Shown piece by piece: positions 9,347 to 21,700 of a stretch of DNA of 64,000 nt. The notes below the pieces were generated by a model, which was not told the origin of the DNA, did not search any database, and saw nothing but the letters and a program-made list of their open reading frames with translations. Every line of letters starts with the position of its first letter. Within the stretch, counting starts at the first letter, position 1. The translations under genes and the position numbers were made by a program. This DNA is from Litoditis marina (Eukaryota > Nematoda > Chromadorea > Rhabditida > Rhabditidae): assembly GCA_964036275.1 (NCBI GenBank), contig OZ038434.1:13615259-13679258 (forward strand), given 5' to 3'.

Positions 9347-10028
9347 TCATATGGCGTGATAAACAGTAGTCGCGTGATGGTGCATTGAACGATCGAAAAG
9401 AAAATGAGGTGGGTGAAAACCTAAAGCTGGCAAGTCCGGTGCTCTGTGCTCCACTAAATAGGCTCAATTCACGTACTATTTCACATGCTAGTTTTATTTT
9501 CTTCAACTGACCATGTAAAATTCGAAAGCATGAACGATGAGCTGCTTGTATAACTCACAGCGTTCTAAATAGTTTAGCCTGACAGCCAGCTGCCCACTTT
9601 TCTAACCAACTTTGATCTCATGCCACAGCCAAACTAATAAACTAAAAGTTGACAACTAAAGCTATTTCAAAAGAAAAGTTATTCGGTTACTCACCAAATT
9701 CTTTCAAGCGGGAGATTTGTTCATTTTCCATTTTTCCATTGAGTGTCACCTGAACAGAGATTAAAAGCAGTAGGTTTCATGGCAAACTACACATATATTA
9801 TTGGATAGGACATTCTCAAGCACATAGACACATGTATGTGTATGTGAACTATCACTCCAAATTCAGGAAGTCTCTAACCAATCACGCTTAGCCATATTGT
9901 TTCTGTGCTTTGATCGGGGAACAATAAGAGGGAGATCGGTTGCCCATGAATGTACATACCTGATGGAATAGAAATCCCTCTTTTGTATGGATACCTGTCG
10001 CAGGTAGCTCAAATGGCTTCTTTTTCAT
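9347..10028 (-). CDS. Small three-exon hypothetical gene, 65 aa
   Basis: Exons 10028-9960, 9749-9695 and 9420-9347. Exon 1 begins MKKKPFELPATG, 32 nt after a TTTTCAG acceptor at 10061 that could receive a spliced leader, and ends at CAG|GTATGT. Exon 2 (GTTCAG|GTGACA to TTTG|GTGAGT) is open in the required phase. The third exon (CTTTAG|GTTTTC) gives a His-rich end and a TGA; an AATAAA lies at 9296-9291, 51 nt past that stop, which supports it. Total is 198 nt in frame. No known domain, signal peptide or membrane segment is seen. Exons 1-2 are well supported, the last exon less so, and the protein is not recognised. Confidence 0.5.
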
Positions 10029-10556
10029 CGCGGCGAGAGTGGCACAGAACTTGTACTAACCTGAAAATGAAATTTAAAAAATGGAAGCGTGCATTAGTCG
10101 GACCAAAAACAAACCACAGCGCTTCGCGCGATTTGCTAATGCTTCGCTTAGACACCACATAATAAATTGCTCACACATGATAGCTCTGACGAACCTAACA
10201 TAGTGCAGAAATATAGCACAAATGACAGTAATATAAATATTAGGTAAATGACCTTAAAGTTCATGAAAGAATTCGCAAGATTCTGATAGTATTCAATTAA
10301 TCATCAACAATAACAAGATCAGAACCTAACAAAAACTGTAGTGCACCATAGTAGATCAGCGAAAACTGTGCAAAATGAGCCCAAACAAAAGAATTAACAA
10401 ATAAATAGGAGACGTGGTCAAAATAGTAAATATATGAGTTGAGCTTCAGAGTTTCAGTCCAGCCAAAGTTGTTGATATGGGTGAGAATAATAATGAAAAT
10501 GAAAGAAATTTTCAGTAAATCCTATTGTGACACCACAAATGCCAATTCAACCACTA

Positions 10557-10797
10557 ACCGGGTTTTTAGGTAACCTAACCGGTTTTTGGTAACCCTTTTT
10601 TCAGGTTACCTCCCAGGTAACCGGTAGGTAACCTAAAACTAAAATCCGGTTACCGTACAAACTAACGGTAAAAACCACATTTTGCGTTGGAAAAACAGGT
10701 AACCGGTTTTCATTTTCGGTTACCGACCGGTTACCTATTGAAGTAACCGGAAAAAGAGGTTACCAAAAACCGGTTAGGTTACCAAAAAAACCCGGTC
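10557..10797. repeat. Palindromic GGTAACC/AACCGGTT repeat cluster
   Basis: About 240 bp are built from alternating direct and inverted copies of GGTAACC, AACCGG and GGTTACC, giving a near-palindromic block. A related, more diverged block lies at 60217-60420. It looks like a foldback or MITE-type repeat. Confidence 0.6.
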
Positions 10798-11091
10798 ACA
10801 CATCGGAAATCGTGCTTCCCGGAAAACCCCCTGAATTTTCGGGGAATTCACTTTTCGGGGAGCGAACGGGGAAAAATCGGGTAAGAAGTGAGGAACGAAC
10901 CCCGAACGTTTGGGGATTTTCGGGGAAAAGTTGCGGAAACGGCCTGAAAAAACCCTGAATTTGAGGGGAATTCACGTTTCGGGGAGTGACCGGGGGATGT
11001 TCGGGGAGAAAGTAAGGATTAAACCCCAAAACCCAACGCGCTAGGTAACAGCCAGTATGCAAGCTTTTAGTTCACCTGCCCTGTCACAAGC

Positions 11092-11207
11092 GCCCATAGC
11101 GCAGTGGCAGCGTTGCCGCTTGGAACGCCGACCCCCAAGGGTTCGATTCCCGGGTTGCCGCTTGGAACGCCGACCCCCAAGGGTTCGATTCCCGGGAGAA
11201 CCAAATT
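11092..11207 (+). repeat. tRNA-derived, SINE-like module with duplicated B box
   Basis: It has a good RNA polymerase III A box and B box spaced as in a tRNA. The acceptor stem does not pair and the anticodon arm is poor, so it is not a functional tRNA gene. A 42-bp unit with the B box is duplicated in tandem. The second R1 copy has a single-unit version at 12352-12424, whose B box is mutated (GGTTAGATTCC). Confidence 0.6.
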
Positions 11208-11307
11208 AAGTGAGAATTTCAGAGTATATTGATGGTACTGATTCAAATAGATAACACATAATATTTGTAATGTATATGTTCATAAAAAGGTAGATCAATA
11301 AGTTTTT

Positions 11308-11538
11308 GAGAGCTCACACACCGCCAAGGCCTCCCATAAAGGGGGGAGTCGCGAACAAATTCTTGTGAAAAGTAGGGGTCGCGTACTGTCAACTAACGAT
11401 TTTCATACAAAATCAGCTATAATCGTACGGAAATTAGTTGAATATCGCCGTTTTGGGGGGTCGCGACACGAGAAAACACGGAGGGGTCGCGAGAATTTTG
11501 AAGGATTAAGAGGCCCTTGGCGGTGTATGTGAGAGCTC
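11308..11538. mobile_element. 215-bp non-autonomous DNA element with 8-bp target-site duplication
   Basis: The element (11316-11530) has imperfect terminal inverted repeats of about 20 bp around CACCGCCAAGG and is flanked on both sides by GAGAGCTC (11308-11315 and 11531-11538). The paralogous R1 copy near 12531 has the uninterrupted site GAGAGGTC, so it acts as the empty site. An 8-bp duplication fits hAT, P or Merlin-type elements. Confidence 0.75.
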
Positions 11539-11867
11539 CTATTCGTTCGGTGAATTTTCATGGTTTTTCCTCGTTCCTTCAGCCATTTTTCAGGCCTTTT
11601 CCCCCTTTGATTCGGGGAACGATTCATGAATCGTTCCCCGAACGAACGGGGAGCGAACCCCGAAAATTCCCCGAAAAATATTCTCCTGTGCATATAGAAT
11701 TCACCGAACAAAAATAACCTGGGGAGAAGTATAAGAGCTCTCAAAATGCAAAAGTGAAAGAGAAAGTACCGTATACAACAAGGATGAAAATTACCACCAA
11801 ATTACAAGGATGAAATAGGATAGGGAATTAATTTTGCATGATTATGCATGGGTAAATGAGATGAGAT

Positions 11868-12870
11868 TAGTAAAAAGTGGGGGAACCAACAAATGTGTGA
11901 GTTGTGTTTGGTTCGACCTCGATATCAGCAAAAAGTGAACGATACGAATTGCTGTGATACTGTAGCAGAAGTACTCTGCAAAAATAGAACAATACAAATG
12001 TTGCACAATGGTTCACGAAGCCCGCATGATATTTCAGAAATTGCCGAAGGGTATTTCATGTGTACATCGGAAATCGTGCTTCCCGGAAAACCCCCTAAAT
12101 TTTCGGGGAAATCACTTTTCGGGGAGCGAACGGGGAAAAATCGGGTAAGAAGTGAGGAACGAACCCCGAAAGCTTGAGGATTTTCGGGGAAAAGGTGGGG
12201 AAACGGCCTGAAAAACCCTGAATTTGCGGGTAATTCACGTTTCGGGGAGTGATCGGGGGATGTTCGGGTAGAAAGTGAGGAATAAACCCCGAAACCCAAC
12301 GCGCGAGGTAACAGCCAGTATGTAAGCTTTTAGTTCGCCTGCCCTGTCACAAGCGCCCATGGCGCAGTGGCAGCGTTGCCGCCTGAAACGCCGACCCCCA
12401 AGGGTTAGATTCCCGGGAGAACCAAAATAAGTGAAAATTTCAGAGTATATTGATGGTACTGATTCAAATAGATAACACATAATAATTCAAATGTATATAT
12501 TCGTAAAACGGTAGATCATTATGTTTTTGAGAGGTCCTATTCGTAATTCGTTCGGTGAATTTTCAGGGTTTTTTCCCCGTTCTTTCAGCCATTTTTTCAG
12601 GCTTTTCCCCCCTTTAATTCGGGGAACGATTCGTGAATCGCTCCCCGAACGAACGGGGAGCGAACCCCGAAAATTCCCCGAAAAATATTCTCCTGTGTAC
12701 TTTGACGACATGCGTGCGTTGTGAACCATTGTGCAAAATTTGTATTGTTCTATTTTTGCAGAGTACTTCTGCTACAGTATAACAGCAATTCGTATCGTTC
12801 ACTTTTTGCTGATATCGAGGTCGAACCAAACACAACTCACACATTTGTTGGTTCCCCCACTTTTTACTAG
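11868..12870. mobile_element. DNA-element-like unit with about 150-bp terminal inverted repeats
   Basis: The left arm 11868-12022 and right arm 12725-12869 are inverted copies; both ends read TAGTAAAAAGTGGGGGAACC on their outward strand. The centre is occupied by R1 copy 2. No transposase frame is present, so it is non-autonomous. R1 probably inserted into an older inverted-repeat element. Confidence 0.65.
12066..12702. repeat. Repeat family R1, copy 2
   Basis: This is a direct repeat of 10797-11706 that lacks the 215-bp insertion and the 42-bp duplication. It lies between the arms of the inverted repeat 11868-12870. Confidence 0.7.
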
Positions 12871-12911
12871 TTGTCCTTTTTTTGCTAGTTGTACTCCTAC
12901 AACTTCGGCCA

Positions 12912-13213
12912 ATTACACATGCAACCGGGTTGCATGCAACCAAAATGCAACCAGGTTGCATGTGTAAAGACAGTTTGGTTGCTTTCCAAATGCAACCGGG
13001 TTGCTTTCGGTTGCTTTTAAAATGCAACCAAATGCAACCAAAAGCAACCAAATTGCATTAAAAACCGGAAAATGTCAAAAAATTGAGTGTTTGGTTGCAT
13101 TTGAAAAGCAACCAAAAGCAACCCGGTTGCATTTGGAAAGCAACCTAATTTTGTTTACACATGCAACCCGGTTGCATTTTGGTTGCATGCAACCTGGTTG
13201 CATGTGTAAACCG
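12912..13213. repeat. Inverted repeat built from GCAACC/GGTTGC motifs
   Basis: About 55-bp ends starting ACACATGCAACC are inverted copies of each other. The interior alternates GCAACC and GGTTGC. A truncated copy of the right end lies at 30255-30330. There is no coding capacity; it is MITE or foldback-like. Confidence 0.65.
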
Positions 13214-13524
13214 CCTACAACTTCATATGTTGCCTATTCACAATCTTGTGATATTATTTTAGAAATCTCAGTTTTGTGTGTGCACTAAGCCGAATGCAGA
13301 CCATAAAATTGCTGGTGTTGTAATATAACGCACGTTACTGGCTCTGTGACTATCAACAACTGAACAAAAACGCTAAACGTTCCGATTGACATGTACACCG
13401 CTTTTAGCGGCGATAAGCGAACGGGATTGGCGACATTGACAAATCTACAATTAGAGACACCAACTCACTTACAATATAGCCATTATTTCCAATACCACAT
13501 CAAAAACCTTCATGTTGAAACTTT

Positions 13525-14510
13525 TTTTCATTTTTGCGCCATTTGGCACACGCGTCTGGCGCCAGAACGAAACGAAATTTTGTGGGTTTTTGAGTAACCA
13601 GTACACATTACATGTGTCAATTACTGATTGGAGCAATATTCAAACTATTCAATTGTCAGTTTCGTGTGTTTTTGTTTTGGCGCCATTTGGCGTCTGTTCC
13701 GAGCCAGAAGATAAAATTCGATTTTGAATTTGTGGATCTATATTTCACATTGGAATATTCAATATCTGTTAACTTGAAACAGTTTGATTGACAATAACTG
13801 ATATTTTTCCAACTTTGGCGCCAGCGCACAGTGCCAACAAAACTTATTTGATTTACAGATTGAGCATCTTACTTGCCATGTGATAGTTATTTGGTGTACC
13901 GAATTTCAGACGATTCCATTGACGCTGTCGTGAGTTTGGGTTTTGGCGCTATCTGGCGCCTGGTTCGAGCGCCAGAAGAAAAATTTCAGTTTTGGAAAAA
14001 GACTTTCACACTTTCCACCAAATTATTCAATTTCTATTAGTGTTCAACATTTCAGTTGACGATAAATAGTGTTTTGCTGTTTTTGGCGCCTATTGGCGCC
14101 AGCGCCGGGCGCCAATGATGATGTATTCATCTCAAATTTGGCGCGACGGGCTAACTTTTGCATTATAACTCATGTTTCAAATTTCAGCTGAATCAGTTCG
14201 GTAGTTTTTCCAATAGTGGTTTTTGGCGCCTATTGGCGCCCGCGCCCGGCGCCAATGAGGAGCTATACATCTCATATTTGGCGCGACGGGCTAAATTTTG
14301 CATTAGAACTCATGTTTCGAATTTCAGCTAAATCGGTTCAGTAGTTTTTCCAATAGTGATTTTTGGCGCTTATTGGCGCCCGCGCCCGGCGCCAGAGATT
14401 ATATATACATTTCATACTTGGCGCGACGAGCTAACTTTTGCCATAGAATAGATGTTCCAAATTTCAGCCAAATTGGTTCAGTAGTTTTTCCACTACGATG
14501 CGGACAGAAT
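13525..14510 (+). repeat. Tandem satellite, about 140-bp unit with GGCGCC core
   Basis: Seven diverged units begin near 13528, 13674, 13812, 13942, 14080, 14220 and 14360. The last three are most alike, with a 140-bp period. Each has a TTTGGCGCC...GGCGCC segment followed, in the later units, by TTCAGCTNAATCGGTTCAG and AGTAGTTTTTCCA. It is a satellite with progressively decayed upstream units. Confidence 0.75.
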
Positions 14511-15460
14511 TCCGTGAGGGTGGAGGGTGGAGGACGAGTGACGAGGGACGAATTACGGCGGAACTTTTCAACAACGACACGAAACCATAACTCAGGCGAA
14601 AATGATTCGATTTGGCTGAAATTTTCACACAATGTTCAATTCGTGATTCTCTAACGTTCTCTCCTTTTAGTTTTAGAAAAAAAGATTATATTTGAAGCTT
14701 TTTGTTGATTAAAAGGAAAAAACGAGTCCGCAATGGCCAAACCAAAGACAACTCACGCAGAGCGCTTCGCGCTCCGCGCGATAGTTATCTTTAAACCTAA
14801 TCAGGATTATCTTTAATCTAGTTATCTTTAGTTATCTTTAAACCTAATCAGGATTAGCCTAGTAGATTCCTGAAAAAATCTAGACTATTATAGTTATTTC
14901 TTTTCTGGGCTATTAAGATAGGCTTAGTAACAGAGCATGAATACCTATAATTCCCTAGGTGTAAACCACTTTAAGCTTGTAAATTTGACCAGAATTTAGT
15001 TACATAATCTAATATATCGAACAACTTTGTGACAAGGCAAAAAGTGAAGGTATACGGTAACAACGTTGTTGCCGCCGCGGACCTACCATTTATGATTGAA
15101 AATTCAAATTTCAAATTTTTCAAAAATATACACCCTTAATGCGTCAGGGGAATGGTCCAATCATATGGCGCAAACGCGGTGCGGCATCGTGGTTAATTTC
15201 GCCCTTTTCGAATTTTCAATCGTTCGTTCCTCGCCTCGCCTCTAACTTTATGTTTTATTTGTATCCAAACCTCTTATTTACTTTTAGCTTTTTATGTAAT
15301 TGTCGACAATGTTATTCAGGGATGAAAATTACGAGGCTATTGTGCACCAATTTTTATTCGCCCTTAACACTACTGAAACATTACATGCTATTCGAGTCTA
15401 ACTGAAGTAACTTAACTTAGTTTTGCGATTGTTTGGTTCCAAAATCGTTAGTTTCTGAAC
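14510..15460. other. Intergenic, no gene seen
   Basis: AT-rich sequence between the satellite and the SLU7 upstream region. Short direct repeats (AGTTATCTTTA, AACCTAATCAGGATTA) occur near 14780-14850. No exon with good splice sites was found. Confidence 0.4.
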
Positions 15461-15467
15461 TTAAAGT

Positions 15468-15577
15468 AGGACGATTATGTGGACCAATCCCGTGTCATCG
15501 GTCCTTTAAACTGCAATTGAAAAATGTATACCAGTTTAAAGGACTGAAGCGTTGCGATTGGACCACATAATTGTCCT
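15468..15577. mobile_element. 110-bp MITE upstream of SLU7
   Basis: Terminal inverted repeats of about 22 bp (AGGACGATTATGTGG... and ...CCACATAATTGTCCT) bound a centre with GTCCTTTAAACTGCA. A partial copy with the same TTTAAAGGACCG and CCACATAATCGTCCT segments lies in the first intron of WDR5 (about 25032-25131). It has no coding capacity. Confidence 0.65.
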
Positions 15578-15796
15578 TCTTTAACCGAAGTGTTCTCTAT
15601 GAGTTTCTGCATTCAGACTTTTTGCGTTCATTTTTTTGTACGTGGAACTTGTATGCTTCAGGCGAACCTTATAATTGTGGCGGTTCGACAATATCAATCA
15701 GTTCAGCTGGCTCATCAAGAGCAGCACTATTACTTCATTCTTATTTCTCATTTCGTTGTGCATAATGTTGCATACATATTACGTACTTTTTCAGAG

Positions 15797-18700
15797 ATGG
15801 CGTCTTTCAAACAACAGATTCCGGCGTCAAGTATTCTCCGACAAGGAGGTGCCACTGGCTCCGTCGAAGAAAGAAAGTCGAAGGGGGAGTATCGAAAAGA
15901 AAAGGATCTGGAAGTTAGTCAAATTCACATTCAAAATTTGTTGATTTGGCACTTCTCTCAATAATAACATCGAAATGTTCTCCTTTTATTGAGCGTAATC
16001 GGTTTCTAATGAGCGCGAAAACATAATAGTTTTCTCTAAGTAGAATCCCGTTTTTACTAGTTAGCTGTCATGAGAGTGTTATAAAGGTGAAGTATCAGTA
16101 AAATTTAGCTAATGAAAGTTTTTCCACGATCTACATTTTATTGTCATTAATAAGTGTTTGTTGTAGGAAGAGCGAAAAGCCGGTACAGCTCCTGCGATGG
16201 TCGATATTGATTCTGGAAGGGATATTAATCCCCACATTCCGCAGTTCATTTCGCAGAACCCTTGGTATGTACCAAGTGATGGTCCAACACTCAAGGTATG
16301 GTTTTATTTCCAATTTGGAACTATTTAATTGCATTTCATTCAAGTCTTATCGAATATTTTAAACGTTTGCTCTTGAATTTATACTTCACAACAAAATCAA
16401 GATTTGTTCTATTTTAGCATCAAAGACCTCATGCCGAACGCATCAAGGAGATGTCGAAAATTGATGAGTGGTACAAAAAGGGTACAACAGGGCAAGCTGC
16501 GATCAAGTACAGAAAAGGTTAGCGTTCCACTATTTTCTTCCCTAAAATTCGTTCGCCAAATGCCAACAGTGGTGGATAACTGTCACTCTCCGAATTGTAG
16601 AGCAGCTTTTTAGCTTTTTGAGCAGATTGAGCAGTTTTAATTGCTGAAGTTTGAAGTGCCGAATCCGAATAGCCGGAATTTTTTTAAAAACAGGCTTCGC
16701 TTTCGCCAGTATTTGGAAAATTGGTTCAATTGCAATGAAATTTCAACATCACATAGTTTCACATTTCACGTAGTGAGATGAAAAGGTTTTTGTAAAATAG
16801 TTTCTATTCACTGTTATATGGCCATGTCCTCTTTTAGGAGCCTGTGAGAATTGTGGAGCAATGGGTCACGTGAAGAAGGACTGCTTCGAGAGGCCTAGAA
16901 AACAGACAGCGAAGTGAGTCTTTCAGATCACGCGATCATAAGCTGTTTAAATCTATAAATTCACGTTTATATGTAAACCGTGAGTGATTCACTTTTTATA
17001 ATCAAAACATTGAACACCTTTCCCAGGTAACAAGGATGTTTGGCATGTTTTAGTGGCGATGTTATATGGATGTCCCTCATGAGTTTCTCTCAAGAGGAAT
17101 TGAGCCCAGAGTTAATAGTTAATATCACATTTGCAGACAAACTGGTGCGGATATTCAAGCGGATGACCATGTGCAGGCGAATTTGAGTCTAGGATTCGAT
17201 GCTAAGAGGGATAGGTGGAATGGCTATGATCCAAGTACGCATCAACAGGTAAGTATCAAGATGCAACAATCTGACTCCTTCAACTTTTGATGTTGATGTT
17301 GGTTCCCCCAGTGTTCCACAGTTTCACTTTCAATAATTCACTAACATCTACATCCAACCAGTTTTACTTTTGTTGAATTCAGTTTCAATATTGTCTCGGG
17401 GTGTTTGTTTCATTATTATTTTTACAAACAATTATTGATATTTCAGGTTATCAAAGAATTTGAGCAGTTAGAGGAAACGCGAAAACTGATTAAAGCAGAT
17501 AAGGTGGGTTATTTTTATTTATTCTGTTTATATTATGTTTCTGGGCCAGGGATGACCAAAGTTGATACGCGAACAACTTTTTCAGGGGGGGGGGGGTCGT
17601 TTTTGGCCCCGAAAAGGCCGAAAATTTGAAAAAATACCGGAAAATCGGGGCCGATTTTGTTACATTCAAACTTCGAATGAAAATATTCCGTGTTTAGAAA
17701 GGTTGTTTTCGAGTTTTCGACTATTTACGAATTTTTGCCATTTTTTTACGGGGGGGGGGGTCGTTCCGGCCGAAAGGCCGGTCAAAATTTTGGTCATCCA
17801 TGTTCTGGGCTGATTGACGATTACATTTATGTGTGTTCAAGAAAGCACACTGAAGATATGACCGGCGTAATATACCATTAACTATTTATCACTTATGTCC
17901 TTCTCGTTTATTCCATAGTTGATGTATGTATATAGTTAATGGTTTATGGTGTAATGGTGTAACTCAATACATTGATGGTTTCAGATCAAGGAGGGTTTGG
18001 AGGAAGCTCCAGAGCATGAGGAAGATGAGGACAAATACGCAGAAGACGCAGATATGGCGGGAGTATCAGTTGATATGGACTCACGTACAAGAATTACGGT
18101 AGGTATAAGATAAATTTTTTGAATTTTGAAGTAGACTGTTATATTATATCATGTAGGTATAAAACTCTACATGCGACCAACGTATAGTTATATATTTTTT
18201 ATTATATCACTAACAAGGCTCTGGTATGATTCATTTTATAGTTACCGTTTTTATTTCATCATCAAAGTTTAGGTCAGAAACTTGCGTATTCGTGAAGACA
18301 CTGCAAAATATCTGTACAATCTGAACGAAAATGCGCCCTACTACGATCCTAAATCTCGCTCGATGAGAGAGAATCCGTTCGCAAATATGCCAGGAAAGGA
18401 CAAGGAAGCTGCCAAGTTCTCCGGAGAGAATTTCATCAGGTACACAGTTTTCTATAAAGCAGTTACAAGAAGACTCGCCAGCTAAGAACATGATCTGATA
18501 TATGAGGAAAATGTAGGCGAAATTGTTTGATTGTCAGTATTGCCACGGCGCAAGTCTTAGCGGTTTTTGTATATTCGTGCGAAATATACAGTGTTCCACA
18601 GTCTCACATTTCACGGCCTTCATGTGATTGTGCAAAAACGTGACAATCAACCACTACTATATTTCGTATCTATTGTAGTTGCTTTGAGACACTTAGAATT

Positions 18701-21700
18701 TGTTCCCATTTCAATAGTCCGGGAAACGACCTGGTTTACAGCGCAGAAACAGAGGGTGCTTCGGTGTAATAATGAACTCATAACACCTTCATGTTATTCA
18801 GATATTCGGGTGAAGTCGTATCAGCGAACGAAGCTCAGGTGTTTGCGTGGCAGGCCAGATGTCAGGGAATTGATGTGCACGCCCTCGCGGAACCCACGAA
18901 ACTAGAGGCACTGAAGAGAGAATTCAACAAGGAGAAGACGACCACCGAAGACTCCTCCAAGAAGGTATAGTCTATGTTAATGTTACTCGTTCATAATTAC
19001 TTACAGTAATATTGGAAAATAGTTATAGTGGAATCAAGTTTTGGTGCTGTTTTTACTGCAGTGTACAATGTAGTCACCTATACTCCAAATCTCTGTCGAG
19101 TAACTGGTTTTTCACTTTTTACGACGTTGCATTTCTACAGCAATAAGTTAATAACAAGTGTATGATAGTAATTCATTCGTTTTTCCAGGAACTTTTGGAG
19201 AAATATGGTGGTGGCGAGCACTTGGATGCCCTGCCAAAGGAGCTTCTCATGGCCCAAACGGAGCACTACGTGGAATACAGTAGGAAGGGACAGGTCATCA
19301 AGGGCGAGGAGAGACCGAAAGTCAAGAGTCGATTCGAAGAGGATGTGTGAGTGATCATGCCTATTATGCTCGTAATTTAGCTGTTTTTTAATGGTAGAAA
19401 AGAAGTTTATTTTAAATTCAGATTCTGTGAATCAGTTTTCTGTTAAGTTCTGGCTCCGTTAGTTTCAACACGGACATTTTTCTTCGTTCGTAAAAACATT
19501 CATGTCCATCTGTAGTACTGTAATAATTAGACCTGGAAATATGCATAGGAATGTAGGTTTTGCTCTAGGTTATTTGAACATTCGACGATTCGAACAAGCC
19601 TTAACCAGTAATATACTAAATGTTTCAATCATACGCCAGTAAGGTCTGACTGAGCGACATAAAGTAGTCCGTTTTCAAGTAAAAAAAACGTGAAAATTCA
19701 GAATTTTTCATCAAAAGTAGACCGATTTTCATCCTTTCGACCAAAAAGTAGTCCGTTTTTCGAAGTTTTCTGACTATTCGGACAACCTTGCTGGTGTATG
19801 GTTTCAATGTAGTGTTACTATGTTTGGTTAAAAGTGTTGGGATAAGTTGTGACCACAACTTTACGTTTTCTTGTTTACTTTGTCTTTACAACTGAATCTT
19901 TTCAGTTTCCCGATGAATCATACCAGTGTGTTTGGCTCGTATTGGCACATGGGTCAGTGGGGCTACAAGTGCTGTCACGCCTTCGTCAAGAATTCCTACT
20001 GTGTCGGAGAGGACGGCATCAAGGCAGCTGCAATGGCAGCCACACCTACCGGCAAGGTGGAGGTGTTCCAGAAGAAAGGTCAGTAGTTATTTCATGGGCG
20101 AAGATATCTCTACGCATACCTGGATAATTCGCTGATGGTTGAATAGTCAGAAAAATTAGGTCTTTTTAACGAAACTTGCGCAATTTTGGTTTTTGAGGTG
20201 CTTAAATCATTAGAAAAACGGTTTTATGTTGGAAGTTCAAGAACAGTCATAACTTACTCGTGGCACAACTGTCGGTTTTCAACAGTGACTAATCAGATAC
20301 AGATCATACTGCCCGTAGGGTTTACTTTTCGAACTTTCTTCGAGCTCAATTTCACTGGATACTGACTGGGTTTGTTTGCAGCTGAGCCTTCAACTTCAAC
20401 ACCGTCTGATGCAAAGGAGGAGGAGAAAGAAACAAAGAAGGAGGACGACGGTTCTGACTCCTCATCCGACAGCGACAGTTCGGAATCAGACTCGTCGGAG
20501 GAGAGTGAGAACGACAGTGAGCAGGAGAGGGAACGACAGAAGGAGAAGGAGAGACGTACGTTGGGTTGTTGGTTTCCCAGTCATTATGGGTTATTGGAGA
20601 GAGGTTTATGACTGTTTCATCTTTCCATTCCTACTTTCTGATATGTTCGAATTATAGCAAGTTTTGTCTTATCTCAAGATTGGGTAACAGTTTGTGCTCA
20701 TTATTTGTTCTATCCTCTTTGTTAGGATCAACTATATCATGTAGACCAATTTAATGACTAGACTAGTAACTAAGGAAGTCGAAGTATCAGACTATTCTTG
20801 CTCCATTTTTGTTGAATAAACACATAATTGTATTTTGGTACCTATAGGCGAGAGAGATGCCAAGAAACGGGAGAAGAAACGTGAAAAGAGACGCAGAAGA
20901 AAGGAGAAGCGAGGCGGCAAGAAGGTGAAAAAGGTAGGTCTCGTTCACAGCAACTTTATCTTGTAACATTCGTTTAATACATTGTTAAATAATAATCTAT
21001 GCAGCTGAATGTTGTTTTATAAGTTGTTGAGATGAAGTTGTCCGAAATTAAGATTGTGCCCTAAATTTTTTTGTTCAAAGTGCGTTGCAAGATTGTAAAT
21101 TGCAGAGCAGAAAGGAATCGTCAGACTCAGATTCTGATTCGCAGTCGAGTGATGAGGAAGAGGAGGAGGATGAGAAGGCGAAAATGAAGGAGGCCCTGAA
21201 GAAGGCGGAACGTGAGAGAAAGGAAGGATTCCAACTGGCCGCAGGGGTACGTTTATTACGGAATATCCATATTAGGGTTGTTAAAGACGAACTCGAAACT
21301 CGGCTCGACTCGGTAAAAATGTGAAATTTCCAATTTTTGGTTATGAAACTCGAAATTTTGAACTGGATTAACAACCCTAATAACCCTCCTTTCCCAGTTG
21401 TTGTCTCTGCTTGCTCAATGAATTTATCGTACATTAGGGGTGTTAATCGAGTTGAAATAGTTTTGCTCAGTTCCGACTGAGACAAACATATGTCATTTAC
21501 ATTTACGGATGTCACAAATTGAGACAACATTTGAAGGTGTTTACCATAACTATTTAACTGTATCTATCGTCCAACGATTAATTTTGCAGGGCGATCGCAA
21601 GCGCAAGTTCAACTCGAGTTATGATGCAAAGGCTCCCACTGAGACGGAGGTGAGCAATTTAACTGTTTTCGTCCTTATTTACTGTTCAAGTCACACACCA

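Larger units (their letters stand above)
10797..11706. repeat. Repeat family R1, copy 1 (contains tRNA-like module and a nested insertion)
   Basis: This segment is repeated at 12066-12702 with roughly 90% identity by eye. It is full of GGGGA and CCCCGAA motifs, and near its middle has a tRNA-like module (A box TAGCGCAGTGG at 11097, B box GGTTCGATTCC at 11140). Copy 1 is longer because it carries a 42-bp tandem duplication of the B-box part (11113-11154 and 11155-11196) and a 215-bp inserted element (11316-11530). Confidence 0.7.

Noticed and set aside
480..9700. A pair of long terminal repeats around the retroelement
   Set aside because: Compared 480-660 with 8475-9700 by eye; no shared stretch beyond chance (for example AAGCCTC...TATA) was found, so no LTR is annotated.
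11092..11207. Functional tRNA gene
   Set aside because: A and B boxes are present but acceptor and anticodon stems do not pair, and part is duplicated; treated as a tRNA-derived repeat.
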